A stretch of DNA of 50,908 nt from Thermodesulfobacteriota bacterium (GCA_030550555.1 JAUQPD010000007.1:81563-132470); one strand, 5' to 3'. Shown: positions 36,932-46,089, numbered from the stretch's first letter. Notes: generated by a model from the letters alone, not told the origin. Numbers and translations: made by a program.

Positions 36932-37141
36932 TTTTATACCCAATAATCTTACCAAGTTACTCCTACGGCTCTAAAACACAGACTGTCAGCTAAAGTTTAA
37001 AGGTAATAAAAAAGGATTTACTCTACAGAAATATGCTTAATACTTTGAATTTAACTTCAATAAAAAAGTTTATGACTTGATAAATAAAGTGATTTAATAA
37101 ATAAATGAGAGGAGGAGCGGTCCCTCCCCTCATAAATCATC
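36932..37141. other. Convergent intergenic region between tatA and dsrD
   Basis: About 210 bp of AT-rich sequence without a credible gene. The only structure seen is the dsr terminator hairpin at its right end; no convincing terminator for the plus-strand tat operon was found. Confidence 0.6.
37105..37133 (-). terminator. Hairpin terminator of the dsr operon
   Basis: Read on the minus strand, ATGAGGGGAGGG pairs with CTCCTCCTCTCAT as 12 consecutive pairs, two of them G-U, around a short loop, followed by ATTTATTTATTAAAT. The pairing is unbroken only in the minus-strand RNA (the same positions are A-C on the other strand), which fixes its direction. It lies 9 bp past the dsrD stop. Confidence 0.7.
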
Positions 37142-37399
37142 TTATTCCTCTGGTTTGTCCATTCCAGCTTCTAGGCCCATTCCAACTCCAGGAAGCCCAT
37201 ACATTACGGTGCTTCCTGTAGAAAAGTACTCAAGTTTTCCCTCTTTTACTAGTTCATTGGCTGCATTTTTAATGTCTCTGGGATTTGCTTCAGGTATTTC
37301 CCTTTGCAAGTCTTTCAAGTAGATCTTACTCTTTCCTCCACTGCTAGCTTTTTTCTGAAATACCTCTAAGATCTTCTGTTTAAGAGCTTCCTTGTCCAT
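37142..37399 (-). CDS. dsrD: Dissimilatory sulfite reductase-associated protein DsrD
   Basis: Small winged-helix protein encoded with dsrAB in sulfate reducers, where it is reported to stimulate DsrAB activity. The 85 residues match DsrD: KQKILEVFQKKASSGGKSKI, KDLQREIPEANPRDIKNAAN, EGKLEYFSTGSTVMYGLPG. AGAGAGGGG precedes the ATG and the gene lies 21 bp after dsrB. DsrD accompanies reductive-type, not typical oxidative-type, Dsr systems, so it argues for sulfite reduction or disproportionation. Confidence 0.96.
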   Translation of the reverse strand: MDKEALKQKILEVFQKKASSGGKSKIYLKDLQREIPEANPRDIKNAANELVKEGKLEYFSTGSTVMYGLPGVGMGLEAGMDKPEE

Positions 37400-37420
37400 A
37401 TTAACCCCTCTCTTTAGATT

Positions 37421-38647
37421 TTATTCAAAATCGACCATTGTTTCAACATGGTTTGTAAACTTAAAGTGCATTGATGTTCTATAAGTATCATAGGCAAGTC
37501 TATAATCGTCAATAAGATGCCATGTAAATGGAATTTCTGTCAATTCAAAAAATCTCTCCCAACCAATTCTTTCAATCCAATCTCCAATTCTTTCATACTT
37601 ATTGGCATGTTGAGAGTAAACCTCAAGTATCTTTTTGATCCACTTTACAGCAGTTGGCCAACGTGGAGGTTCATTGGGAATATAAGGAATAACAACCTTG
37701 GAAAATCTTGGTGGAGTGATTCTGTTGGAGACCTTACCACCTACAACCACAGCAAGTCCATCTCCCTGGCCATCTGAAATTGGCATAGCTGGACACATTG
37801 TGTAGCAGTTACCACAGAACATACATCTATCTACGTTAACCCTAACTGTCTTTCTCTTCTGTCCCTCTACTTCAACTGTTGCTGGTTTAATAGCTCCAAG
37901 AGGACAAGATGCAATAACTAGTGGTATTTCACAGACCTTTTCAAGCCTATCATCTTCAATTAGAGGTGGTTTTCTGTGAATTCCAACAACTGCAATATCA
38001 GAACAGTGAACAGCACCACACATATTAATACAGCATGCAAGGGCGATTCTTACCTGGGCAGGAAGCTTATGTGATCCAAAATAATCGAAAAGCTCATCCA
38101 TTATTGCCTTAACCACACCAGATGCATCAATAGCTGCAGTGTGACAATGAATCCATCCTTGAGTATGGACAATATTAGTCACGGAGGCACCAGTTCCTCC
38201 TATTGGAAACTTGTAAGCCCCACCAGGCATTTTTCTGCTCTTTAGGTCCTCAATTAAGGCTCTAAGTTTTTCCTCATCTGTAACATGAAACTCTACATTG
38301 TTTCTAGTTGTCCAACGCACATAACCATCACAGTATTTGTCAGCTATTTCACAGATTTCTCTGATGTAATCTGTGGTCTCAAGCCTTGGAGTTCCACACC
38401 TTACTACATAGACTACGTCGCCTGTTTCAGATTTATATTTTAATACCCCAGGCTGGAGAATCTCATGGGATTTCCACTTCCCATAATTCCTCTGAATTAC
38501 AGGAGGTAAAAACTGCCAATAATGCGGTGGCCCGATGTCAGTAATCCTGTTCTCCATTGGTTTCTGGGGATTATAGAGCTTCTCAGCAAGGGTTGGATCA
38601 TAAGGCTCAAAGTAAATTGGATCAGGTCTTTCTGGTCTCTCACTCAT
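37421..38647 (-). CDS. dsrB: Dissimilatory sulfite reductase beta subunit
   Basis: Catalytic subunit binding siroheme coupled to a [4Fe-4S] cluster; with DsrA it reduces sulfite. From the chosen ATG at 38647, the ligand cysteines are C168, C205, C206 and C210 ([19 protein letters not shown]), spaced as in known DsrB. A ferredoxin-type insert ([20 protein letters not shown]) follows. I chose the internal start ([10 protein letters not shown], 408 residues) because AAGGAGGGG lies directly upstream; the frame extends 10 codons further to 38677 without a site. dsrA is 60 bp upstream. Confidence 0.97.
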   Translation of the reverse strand: MSERPERPDPIYFEPYDPTLAEKLYNPQKPMENRITDIGPPHYWQFLPPVIQRNYGKWKSHEILQPGVLKYKSETGDVVYVVRCGTPRLETTDYIREICEIADKYCDGYVRWTTRNNVEFHVTDEEKLRALIEDLKSRKMPGGAYKFPIGGTGASVTNIVHTQGWIHCHTAAIDASGVVKAIMDELFDYFGSHKLPAQVRIALACCINMCGAVHCSDIAVVGIHRKPPLIEDDRLEKVCEIPLVIASCPLGAIKPATVEVEGQKRKTVRVNVDRCMFCGNCYTMCPAMPISDGQGDGLAVVVGGKVSNRITPPRFSKVVIPYIPNEPPRWPTAVKWIKKILEVYSQHANKYERIGDWIERIGWERFFELTEIPFTWHLIDDYRLAYDTYRTSMHFKFTNHVETMVDFE

Positions 38648-38707
38648 GAGTCCCCTCCTTATTTTTAAAAATTTCAAAAATTTCTATCCATTAAAGCAAT
38701 AAGGCAC

Positions 38708-40006
38708 TTATGCAGGGTGACGTCTCCTAAACTCTGCAACATCCCTAGTCCACCCCCCCTCCACTTCCTCCTCTTTCCAGAAAATGTATGGGTTGGAACG
38801 AGGCTCTCTTACATGCTGAGGAATTGGCTTCAGACCAAGAACATCAACTATGAATCTATTGAGACCAATTCTCTGAATGGTCTCACCAAGCCTTTCTCTA
38901 TTTTTTCCATTTTCCATCCAGTAATCCCAGACCTTGTATATAAGATTTTTGAGATTGTCATAAGGTGGTTCAAGCTTCATAAAGGGAACAATCACGGTTG
39001 AAAGTTGAGCTCCCTCTAGAATTGGAGCCTTTGCTCCCATCAAGATGGTAGCTCCCCTATCATCTCCGGGACGAAGAGCTTCTGGCATAACATTAATACA
39101 GTGCATACATCTGTTACACTCTCTATTGTTTATATATAGCTTCTTCTGGCCTTCATCCCAGAACATGCACTTGGTGGGACAGAGATCAATTACCTCCTTC
39201 TTGATGTCAAAGGGACCCCAATCTCTATCTGAATGGGCTCCAGCATTTGGTTTCAACTCTCCTCCAACATAGGCCCTTACCGCTTCCTGATCAATCTTAA
39301 TATCATCTCTCCAGGTTCCAATGATGGAAAAATCTGCACGAGCAATCGCTGCCACACAATCATTGGGACAACCAGACACCTTTATCTTGAACTTATAGGG
39401 AAAGGCAGGACGGTGTAATTCATCCTGAAATTGCATAGTTAATTCGTAAATGATGTCCTGTGTATCAATACAGGACCACTCGCATCTTGACATACCCACA
39501 CAACACTCAGGAGTTCTCAGATTTGAACCTGATCCTCCAAGGTCCATCTTAAGCTGATGAGTGAGGTCATAAAAGATATACTCAAGTTGCTCAGTAACAG
39601 TTCCAAGAAGAATAATGTCTCCAGTTGACCCGTGGAAATTCATGATTCCACTACCACGGTGGTCCCAAAGATCACAGAGTTTCCTAAGAGCTGAAGTGTG
39701 ATACCACTTTGCAGCAGGCTGATTTACACGAACCGTGTGGAAAGCCCAAATAGCTGGGAATTTTTCCTGCTGATCAGAATAACGTCCAATTACTCCCCCT
39801 CCATATCCAAAAACCCCAACAATCCCACCATGCTTCCAGTGAGTCTCCTTGTTTTTGTAAGAAAGCTCCATCTGGCCGAGTATGTCAAATCCTGCCTGTT
39901 TCTTGTGCTTTTCGGCATAATTATAAATGTCATCCACAAAACTCGGCCAGGGCCCAGACTTCAACTCATCCAAAAGTGGTGTGTCGTGCTTTTTTACTTC
40001 TCCCAT
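38708..40006 (-). CDS. dsrA: Dissimilatory sulfite reductase alpha subunit
   Basis: Partner of DsrB in the sulfite reductase heterotetramer. The 432 residues contain the siroheme/[4Fe-4S] cysteines C169, C175, C213 and C217 (PECCVGMSRC, SGCPNDC) and a ferredoxin domain (LCPTKC, ECNRCMHCINV at 296-305). The length and N-terminus (HDTPLLDELKSGPWPSFVDD) are normal for DsrA. GGGGAGG precedes the ATG. A good promoter lies just upstream, so dsrA-dsrB-dsrD is a three-gene operon ending in a hairpin. DsrC and DsrMKJOP are not in the window. Confidence 0.98.
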   Translation of the reverse strand: MGEVKKHDTPLLDELKSGPWPSFVDDIYNYAEKHKKQAGFDILGQMELSYKNKETHWKHGGIVGVFGYGGGVIGRYSDQQEKFPAIWAFHTVRVNQPAAKWYHTSALRKLCDLWDHRGSGIMNFHGSTGDIILLGTVTEQLEYIFYDLTHQLKMDLGGSGSNLRTPECCVGMSRCEWSCIDTQDIIYELTMQFQDELHRPAFPYKFKIKVSGCPNDCVAAIARADFSIIGTWRDDIKIDQEAVRAYVGGELKPNAGAHSDRDWGPFDIKKEVIDLCPTKCMFWDEGQKKLYINNRECNRCMHCINVMPEALRPGDDRGATILMGAKAPILEGAQLSTVIVPFMKLEPPYDNLKNLIYKVWDYWMENGKNRERLGETIQRIGLNRFIVDVLGLKPIPQHVREPRSNPYIFWKEEEVEGGWTRDVAEFRRRHPA

Positions 40007-40037
40007 GATAACCTCCCCACAGTTTTTTCTTTCGCTA

Positions 40038-40066
40038 AGTTTAGATAGTTAGTTTATTTTTGTCAA
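40038..40066 (-). promoter_or_regulatory. Promoter of the dsrABD operon
   Basis: Minus strand: perfect TTGACA (40066-40061), 17 bp spacer, TAAACT (40043-40038). The predicted start near 40031 gives a leader of about 25 nt carrying the GGGGAGG site. Near-consensus spacing fits high, largely constitutive expression. Confidence 0.7.
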
Positions 40067-40170
40067 GAGCTCTATCACCCAGTTATGATGAAAAAATAAT
40101 AACATTTTCTATTTTTTTACTTTATTAAAAAGTTTTTTAAAGCTTTGTTAAATTTTTAAATCTAACCCTA

Positions 40171-40201
40171 AGGAGGGATTATGGAGCATCCTCTTGAATA
40201 A
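40171..40201 (+). other. Six-codon mini-ORF with a strong ribosome-binding site
   Basis: AAGGAGGG (40170-40177) is followed by ATG 40181 and the reading frame MEHPLE-stop (40181-40201). It lies 58 bp before the Mut7-C gene and 164 bp upstream of dsrA on the other strand. The GAGGGAT around the ribosome-binding site can also pair with ATCCTC inside the mini-ORF. It could be a leader peptide, a gene remnant or chance. Confidence 0.25.
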
Positions 40202-40259
40202 TCAAATCAAATTTTTAACATTTTAACTTGAACTTTTTTAATTACAAGGCTGGTTAGAG

Positions 40260-40736
40260 ATGAAAAACTTCAAAGAGCAAACCTTTTTACTTGAAGCCTC
40301 TCTCCATGGACTTGCAAAATGGTTACGATTCATGGGCATAAATACACTAACCCTAAATGAAAAAATAACTACCGAAATCATCCAAAAACACCCAGATAAG
40401 TTCTTCCTCATTACAAGTAAAACGACAGCTCAGATCCTCGAAAAAATGGGTATAAACTTTCTTCTACTACCAAGAGGGCCTTTGAAGGCTCAATTAACTT
40501 TTCTTCTCCTCAAATTAGAACTTGAACCCTCTTTAAGTCTTGAGCTCTGCTCAATTTGTGGTGAGAAACTCATTCCTGTTAAAAAAGACTTATTCAAGGA
40601 AAGAATTCCTCCAAAAGTTTGGGATCTCTGTGAAGATTTTAACTATTGTGCTCGATGTGATAAACTCTATTGGGAAGGTGACCATGTGAAGAGAATGTGG
40701 GAGAGATTTAGAGCTCTGATTGGGAGGATCTGCTGA
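40260..40736 (+). CDS. Mut7-C family protein (DUF82 PIN-like RNase domain with zinc ribbon)
   Basis: The 158 residues match the Mut7-C/DUF82 family: LEASLHGLAKWLRFMGINT, a PIN-like core with FLITSKTTAQIL, and a C-terminal zinc ribbon with CSIC (about 98) and CARC (about 130). A nuclease role is inferred from the PIN-like fold; no substrate is known. It stands alone on the plus strand, convergent with etfA, overlapping it by 29 bp. The ATG has only weak upstream purines (GGTTAGAG). Confidence 0.85.
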   Translation: MKNFKEQTFLLEASLHGLAKWLRFMGINTLTLNEKITTEIIQKHPDKFFLITSKTTAQILEKMGINFLLLPRGPLKAQLTFLLLKLELEPSLSLELCSICGEKLIPVKKDLFKERIPPKVWDLCEDFNYCARCDKLYWEGDHVKRMWERFRALIGRIC

Positions 40737-41703
40737 GTTTTTTGATTAAAGTATCGAGCACCTTGCCTGCATCCGCAATGAGTGCAACATTAGCAATTTT
40801 GACAAGAGGAGCCTCCTTATCTATATTAACTGCAACAATAAATTCTGAATTCTCTATTCCAACTGTATGTTGAATAGAGCCTGAAATGCCAAAACCAATA
40901 TAAAGTTTAGGTCTAACTGAGACTCCACTAACTCCTATCATTCTCCCCTCGTCAACCCAACCTGCGTGACAAACAGGACGCGTAGCTCCAACCTCTCCTT
41001 CAAGAAGAGAAGCAAGCTCAAAAAGTTTCTGAAAATTCTCCTTTGTCTTTAGTCCAAGCCCTCCTGCAACGACCACTTTGGCGATGCTCAAGCGATTGGG
41101 CTCCCTCTTTACCTTTATAGCTCTACGAACACGAATCTTGCTTTCCCAATTGAAATCTTTGGGAAGATCTATCATCACAACTCTGGGAGCTCTTTTTCCC
41201 TCTCTAATGCTAAAAGCCCCGAGAGAGAGGGTAGCCATTATTGGCCTACTTTTAGAGTAAAGCTCTGCTATTATGTTGTCTCCATAGGTAGGTCTTAACA
41301 TGTAAAGGTTTCCCTCTTTAAGCGTAAAACCATTTACATGGGCACAAAGTCCAACTTGAAGTTCTCCAGCTACCCTGGGAGCAAGAGAGCTCCCTTGGTG
41401 AGTGGCAGGAAAAAAGACCCCAAAGGGATTTTTTTGCCTTATGATCTGAGCTAGGACCCTTCCATAAAGATCGTCGCGAACATGGTGAAGGCTCTCATGA
41501 ACGACCAAATGAACCTCATCACAGTCCGCCCTCTCTATATCTTCACAATTTTTTACCTCTTCTAACGAGCTTGAAAGAATAAGTAAAGCCACCTTTTTGT
41601 TTAGAGCCGAAGCAATGTCTCTTAGGGGAGTCAATATCTCTAAACTTCCTGGATGCAACTTACGATCAAAAAACTCACCGTAAGCATATATTATTTCACT
41701 CAT
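40708..41703 (-). CDS. etfA: Electron transfer flavoprotein alpha subunit
   Basis: FAD-binding subunit of ETF, taking electrons from acyl-CoA dehydrogenase. The 331-residue protein has the N-terminal ETF domain (about 1-185) and the C-terminal FAD domain with GWVDEGRMIGVSGVSVRPKLYIGFGISGSIQHTVGIENSE and a final NVALIADAGKVLDTLIKKL helix. It is the last gene of the acd-etfB-etfA unit, 34 bp after etfB, with AGGAGG upstream of the ATG. Confidence 0.95.
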   Translation of the reverse strand: MSEIIYAYGEFFDRKLHPGSLEILTPLRDIASALNKKVALLILSSSLEEVKNCEDIERADCDEVHLVVHESLHHVRDDLYGRVLAQIIRQKNPFGVFFPATHQGSSLAPRVAGELQVGLCAHVNGFTLKEGNLYMLRPTYGDNIIAELYSKSRPIMATLSLGAFSIREGKRAPRVVMIDLPKDFNWESKIRVRRAIKVKREPNRLSIAKVVVAGGLGLKTKENFQKLFELASLLEGEVGATRPVCHAGWVDEGRMIGVSGVSVRPKLYIGFGISGSIQHTVGIENSEFIVAVNIDKEAPLVKIANVALIADAGKVLDTLIKKLSRSSQSEL

Positions 41704-41737
41704 GGTTGAAATCCTCCTACTTTAAGGCTTTCTTGGG

Positions 41738-42529
41738 TCATGATTTAAGAAAACCTTTCTGTCTTAATAGCTCAATTAATCTTTCTGAGAGTTCCTCAGG
41801 AGGCCCTTCCCAGATCTCGCCTTTTGAAGAGATTGTCTTTTCAAAAACTGAGGCAACTTGTGTTGGAGAACCCCTAAGTCCGACTTCCTCTTGGGAGAGT
41901 CTTAGTGTTTCAGCATTCCAGATAGTAACCTCAACTTCCCTCTCTTTGAGTAGCCTTTTCAGGGAAGGAGGGCGTATGTAGTCCAGTTTAGTGGTGACAC
42001 TTACGACAAGAGGTGGTGCAACTTCTAATTCCTCAATCCCGTAATCAGTAACTCTTTCAAGAATAAATACTCCATTCTCAACAGAGATGTTTCTTACATT
42101 TGTTACTGAAGGGATTCCGAGTAGGACAGCAGTTTCTGGAGGAACCTGTGCGGTTTCTCCATCAATGGACTTTAGCCCCATAAGGACAAGACTAAAGGGG
42201 CTCAATTTTTCCAGGGCTTTTGCTAAAACTTTACTTGTTGCCAAGGTATCAGAACCAGCAAAGGCTCTATCTGAAAGCAAAATTAGTCTATCTGCTCCAA
42301 GAGAGTATACACGTCTTAAGACAGAGCTTGCATTAGGCGGTCCCATTGTCAGGACTACAACCTCTACTCCCAATCTCTCTTTAAGTCTCATAGCAAGTTC
42401 TATTGCAGGAGCATCATGGGGATTGAGAAGTAGATCAGCAGAGTCCCTGCGAAGAGTATGAGTTTCAGGATCAACCTTCACAGATCTAAGATCAGGGACA
42501 GCTTTTACGCAGACAATAATTTTTTCCAT
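41738..42529 (-). CDS. etfB: Electron transfer flavoprotein beta subunit
   Basis: Partner of EtfA. The 263 residues begin KIIVCVKAVPDLRSVKVDPET and include the nucleotide-binding region (LTMGPPNASSVLRRVYSLGADRLILLSD) and the ETF signature DGETAQVPPETAVLLGIPSVTNV. Whether it binds AMP, as in simple ETFs, or a second FAD, as in bifurcating ETFs, cannot be decided by eye. It lies between acd (19 bp) and etfA (34 bp). Confidence 0.95.
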   Translation of the reverse strand: MEKIIVCVKAVPDLRSVKVDPETHTLRRDSADLLLNPHDAPAIELAMRLKERLGVEVVVLTMGPPNASSVLRRVYSLGADRLILLSDRAFAGSDTLATSKVLAKALEKLSPFSLVLMGLKSIDGETAQVPPETAVLLGIPSVTNVRNISVENGVFILERVTDYGIEELEVAPPLVVSVTTKLDYIRPPSLKRLLKEREVEVTIWNAETLRLSQEEVGLRGSPTQVASVFEKTISSKGEIWEGPPEELSERLIELLRQKGFLKS

Positions 42530-42548
42530 GTTACATCTCCCTGATGTA

Positions 42549-43703
42549 TTAGATTTTCACAAACTTTGCGAGCTCTCTTGCAATGACATTCTTTTGAATT
42601 TCATTTGTGCCTTCATAGATCTGCAAACACTTGGCATCTCGAAATAATTTCTGCACTGGATAATCGCGCATATAGCCATATCCTCCCATCATTTGAATAG
42701 CTCTCTCGCAGACCCACATGGCTTGATCGGTGGCATAACATTTAGCCATAGCTGAGGCACCTGAAAAGTCTTTTGCTCCACTATCAATATAACTTGCAAC
42801 CTGATACACAAGAGCTCGTGCGGATTCGAGTCTCATTGCCATTTCAGCAAAGGTATGACTCACTGCTTGAAAGTTATATACTGGCTGACCAAACTGAATC
42901 CTCTTTCTTGCATGTCTCAAACTCACCTCCAAGGCAAACTGGCCAATGCCAAGAGCTTGGGCTCCTGCCCCACACCTTGCATAGTCAAGAGTTCTCAGAG
43001 CTACCATAAATCCCATTCCCTCTCTTGCAATGACCCGTTCTTTAGGAATTCGACACTCATTGAAAATGAGATCCGTCGTTACTGATGCCCGCAACCCTAA
43101 TTTTTTCTCCTTTTTCCCAACGACAAACCCTGGATCCCCCTTTTCAACAATAAAAGCAGTTGCACCTCTTGCACCTTTTGTAGGATCTGTCATTGCTATA
43201 ACAACGTATATATCTGCAATTCCTCCATTTGTTATCCACTGCTTTACTCCATTGAGAATATAGTAGTCTCCATTCTTGATAGCTTGAGTTTTTATAGCAA
43301 AGGCATCACTTCCTGCCTGAGGTTCTGTGAGAGCAAAGGCACAAAGTTTTTTTCCCCTTGCAATGTCAGGAAGATAAATTCTTTTTTGTTCTTCATTCCC
43401 AAAAAGAATAATTGGATAGGCTCCAAGGAAAGAGGCTGCGTAAGTGGTTGAAACACCTGCACAATAATAGGAGAGCCACTCAACAGCAATGCACATAGCC
43501 CTAACCCCTAACCCAAGACCTCCATACTCTTCTGGAACGATAATTCCAAAGAGATCCGCATCAGCAAGAGCCCTTATTGGAAGAGGATCATATATCTCCT
43601 TTTCATCCCACTCAAGGGCTTTTGGTAAAATGTATTTCTCCCCAATCTCCTTTATTAGGTCTTTTATTGTTCTCTCTTCATTTGTCAGAGGATATTCAAG
43701 CAT
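42549..43703 (-). CDS. Acyl-CoA dehydrogenase
   Basis: FAD enzyme introducing a 2,3-double bond into an acyl-CoA. The 384 residues show the FAD/substrate motifs CAFALTEPQAGSDAFAIKT and QWITNGGIADIYVV, and the catalytic base E364 in QIYEGTNEIQ, the position used by short- and medium-chain, butyryl and glutaryl-type enzymes. Linked etfB and etfA supply the electron acceptor. No other beta-oxidation gene is nearby, so the substrate (fatty, branched-chain or aromatic acyl-CoA) is open. GAGGAG precedes the ATG. Confidence 0.95.
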   Translation of the reverse strand: MLEYPLTNEERTIKDLIKEIGEKYILPKALEWDEKEIYDPLPIRALADADLFGIIVPEEYGGLGLGVRAMCIAVEWLSYYCAGVSTTYAASFLGAYPIILFGNEEQKRIYLPDIARGKKLCAFALTEPQAGSDAFAIKTQAIKNGDYYILNGVKQWITNGGIADIYVVIAMTDPTKGARGATAFIVEKGDPGFVVGKKEKKLGLRASVTTDLIFNECRIPKERVIAREGMGFMVALRTLDYARCGAGAQALGIGQFALEVSLRHARKRIQFGQPVYNFQAVSHTFAEMAMRLESARALVYQVASYIDSGAKDFSGASAMAKCYATDQAMWVCERAIQMMGGYGYMRDYPVQKLFRDAKCLQIYEGTNEIQKNVIARELAKFVKI

Positions 43704-43714
43704 TAGGCTCCTCC

Positions 43715-44326
43715 TCAGACTATTTTAATTACCTTTGCTCCTCTGGTTTTGTGAGCTTTGATATCTCTTAGGGCTTGAAGAGCCTCTTCAAAGGGATATA
43801 TCGCAACTTCAGGTCTAATTTTAAATTTAAGTGCATATTCTAGAAAGGCTCTGTATCCAATTGAACCTGCACAAAAAAGGGGGGCTAAGTTTACTATTTC
43901 TTCGCCAACATTTGGAACTGGAAACACATAATCCTCTTTTGCTAAGACATATTCCGCATATCCACCGTTTACATCTTTTCCTGTCCCTTTAAAGTTAGCA
44001 CAGAGATTTTCAAGTCCCTTCGAGCAATAAGGGCAAGTCCCACAGGTGTGATAAATCCACCCAAGACCTACTACTTGACCCTTTTTTAGATTTTTTACTT
44101 CATGCCCCAAATCTACTATTTCTCCGATGATTTGATGTCCTGGAACAATAGGAAGGAGAGAAGGTCTCACTCTTCCCTCGAGCTCATCAAGATCGGTATG
44201 ACAAACACCGCAGGCAATAACTCGAATTAAAATTTCATCCTGAGAAGGCTTAGGATCAGGAAGTTCTGATAGAGAAAAAGTCTCATCTGAGGGCGCTCCA
44301 AAGGCCTTGATAATCCAAGCACGCAT
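43715..44326 (-). pseudogene. Zn-dependent alcohol dehydrogenase lacking its Rossmann domain
   Basis: The frame keeps the GroES-like catalytic domain of a zinc alcohol dehydrogenase: CGVCHTDLDELEGR, PGHQIIGEIVDLG, the structural zinc cysteines CGTCPYCSKGLENLC, and GGYAEYVLAKEDYVFPVP up to PLFCAGSIGYRA. It then jumps directly to the C-terminal piece FLEYALKFKIRPEVAIYPFE and ends normally (TRGAKVIKIV). About 125 residues forming the NAD(P)-binding fold are missing, in frame, giving about 203 residues instead of about 330. It cannot bind cofactor in the normal way, so a pseudogene is likely, although the frame is otherwise clean. The ATG 44326 (MRAWII) matches family starts; a TTG three codons earlier is possible. 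It precedes acd by 11 bp. Confidence 0.75.
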
Positions 44327-44471
44327 ACCTAACAAACTAAAGTATACTACATCATACTATCCTTCTCAAGAAGCAAAAGGTAGATGAAAAATTATTAAAT
44401 GGTGTTTAAATAGGAGAGAAATTTATCGAAGATTTTGCGACCTCATCCTAATTAAAATATGGAGGAGTGTT

Positions 44472-46052
44472 ATGAGGATTCTCGTCTCAGATAGTCTTTC
44501 AGAAGAAGGGATTCAAATCTTAAAAGATGCAGGATTTGAGGTTGTTTATAAGCCAGGTCTAAGCGTTGAAGAGTTGAAAAAAGAAATTGCTGACGTTGAT
44601 GGTCTTATTATTAGAAGTGGAACAAAAGTGACAAAAGAGATCCTTGAATCTGCAAAGAGATTGAAAGTAATTGGAAGGGCAGGAACAGGTCTTGATAATG
44701 TAGACATCGCCACTGCAAATGAGAAAGGTATTGTGGTTATGAATGTGCCTGGGGGGAATACCTTATCTGCTGCTGAGCATACACTTGCGCTCCTATTTTC
44801 CCTTGCAAGAAAGATCCCTCAGGCAAATGCTTCAGTTAAAGAAGGAAAATGGGAGCGAAAAAAATTTATGGGAGTTGAGCTTAACGGAAAGATACTTGGT
44901 GTTATCGGGCTCGGAAGAATTGGTAGTATTGTAGCAGAAAGAGCTCTTTGCATGAAAATGAAGGTAATTGCCTATGATCCCTTTGTCACTCCTGACTTTG
45001 CCTCAAAAAAAGGTATTGAACTTGTTAGCCTTGAAGAGCTTCTTTCGCGGGCAGATTTTATAACGATCCATACACCTCTTACTAAGGAGACCTATCATCT
45101 CCTCAATCGCGATACTCTCTCAAAGGTCAAGAAGGGCTCCTACATAATCAATTGTGCAAGAGGAGGAATTATTGATGAATCTGCCCTCTATGAAGCCCTA
45201 GTTTCTGGTCATATTGCTGGTGCTGCCCTTGATGTCTTTGAAAAGGAGCCCCCTGATCCAGATAACCCTCTCCTCAAATTGGACAATGTAATTGTCACTC
45301 CCCACCTTGGTGCTTCAACCGTTGAAGCTCAAAAGGTTGTGGCAATAGAAATAGCAAAACAGGTGGTTGATTACCTCCTCTACGGTATCGTGAGAAACGC
45401 AGTTAACGTTCCCTCCATTAGTGCTGAAGCCCTAAAAGTAATACAGCCCGTTCTCAATCTCGCAGAAAAAATAGGTCTCCTCTCTGCTCAGATAGCAGCA
45501 GGAGCTATCCAGGAAGTGGAGATTACCTACAGAGGTGAGCTTGCTAAAATTGACACCCAACCAGTTACCCTGTCCCTCATAAAGGGACTCCTTGCCCCCT
45601 TCCTAAAAGAGGATGTAAACTATGTCAATGCCCTTCTTAGGGCCAAAGAGAGAAACATTAGAATCTTAGAATCCAGAACTGAAGAAACAGAAGACTTTAC
45701 TTCCCTCATAAGTGTAAGGACAAAACACACACAGGGTGAGACCCTTGTTGAGGGCACTCTCTTTGGAAAAAAAGAACCAAGAATAGTGAGAATAAATGGT
45801 TTTCGTCTCGATGCTTTACCAGAAGGTTATATGCTTTATATTTTTAATGAAGACAAACCTGGTGTAATAGGAAAAATAGGAACTATCTTGGGCAAACATA
45901 ACTTAAACATCTCAAGGATGCACGTCGGACAAGATCCTATGAAAAGGAGAAATATCATTCTCCTTAGCTTAGATCAACCTCCTTCCCAGGAAGCCCTCAA
46001 GGAATTACAAGATCTTGACACGGTATACCTTGTAAAGGCTCTTGCTTTGTAG
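44472..46052 (+). CDS. serA: D-3-phosphoglycerate dehydrogenase
   Basis: First enzyme of serine synthesis, oxidising 3-phosphoglycerate with NAD. The 526 residues are the long bacterial form: substrate and NAD domains with GVIGLGRIGSIVAERA, the catalytic CARGGIIDESALYEAL and HLGASTVEAQ segments, an intervening ASB domain (about 320-450), and a C-terminal ACT domain (about 455-526; YMLYIFNEDKPGVIGKIGTI) that binds serine. GGAGGAG lies before the ATG. rlmN follows 37 bp downstream. Confidence 0.97.
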   Translation: MRILVSDSLSEEGIQILKDAGFEVVYKPGLSVEELKKEIADVDGLIIRSGTKVTKEILESAKRLKVIGRAGTGLDNVDIATANEKGIVVMNVPGGNTLSAAEHTLALLFSLARKIPQANASVKEGKWERKKFMGVELNGKILGVIGLGRIGSIVAERALCMKMKVIAYDPFVTPDFASKKGIELVSLEELLSRADFITIHTPLTKETYHLLNRDTLSKVKKGSYIINCARGGIIDESALYEALVSGHIAGAALDVFEKEPPDPDNPLLKLDNVIVTPHLGASTVEAQKVVAIEIAKQVVDYLLYGIVRNAVNVPSISAEALKVIQPVLNLAEKIGLLSAQIAAGAIQEVEITYRGELAKIDTQPVTLSLIKGLLAPFLKEDVNYVNALLRAKERNIRILESRTEETEDFTSLISVRTKHTQGETLVEGTLFGKKEPRIVRINGFRLDALPEGYMLYIFNEDKPGVIGKIGTILGKHNLNISRMHVGQDPMKRRNIILLSLDQPPSQEALKELQDLDTVYLVKALAL

Positions 46053-46089
46053 ATGAAAGATACAGGGTGAAAATATCATTAATTAGCAT

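Noticed and set aside
38648-38677. Ten-codon N-terminal extension of dsrB
   Set aside because: The ATG at 38647 has AAGGAGGGG directly upstream, located inside the extension, and DsrB proteins start near there.
39698-40048. 116-codon plus-strand frame across the dsrA start
   Set aside because: Antisense to dsrA and running over its promoter; no conserved feature.
42087-42461. 124-codon open frame on the plus strand
   Set aside because: It lies wholly antisense to etfB, whose product is strongly conserved, and its translation is serine-rich and family-less.
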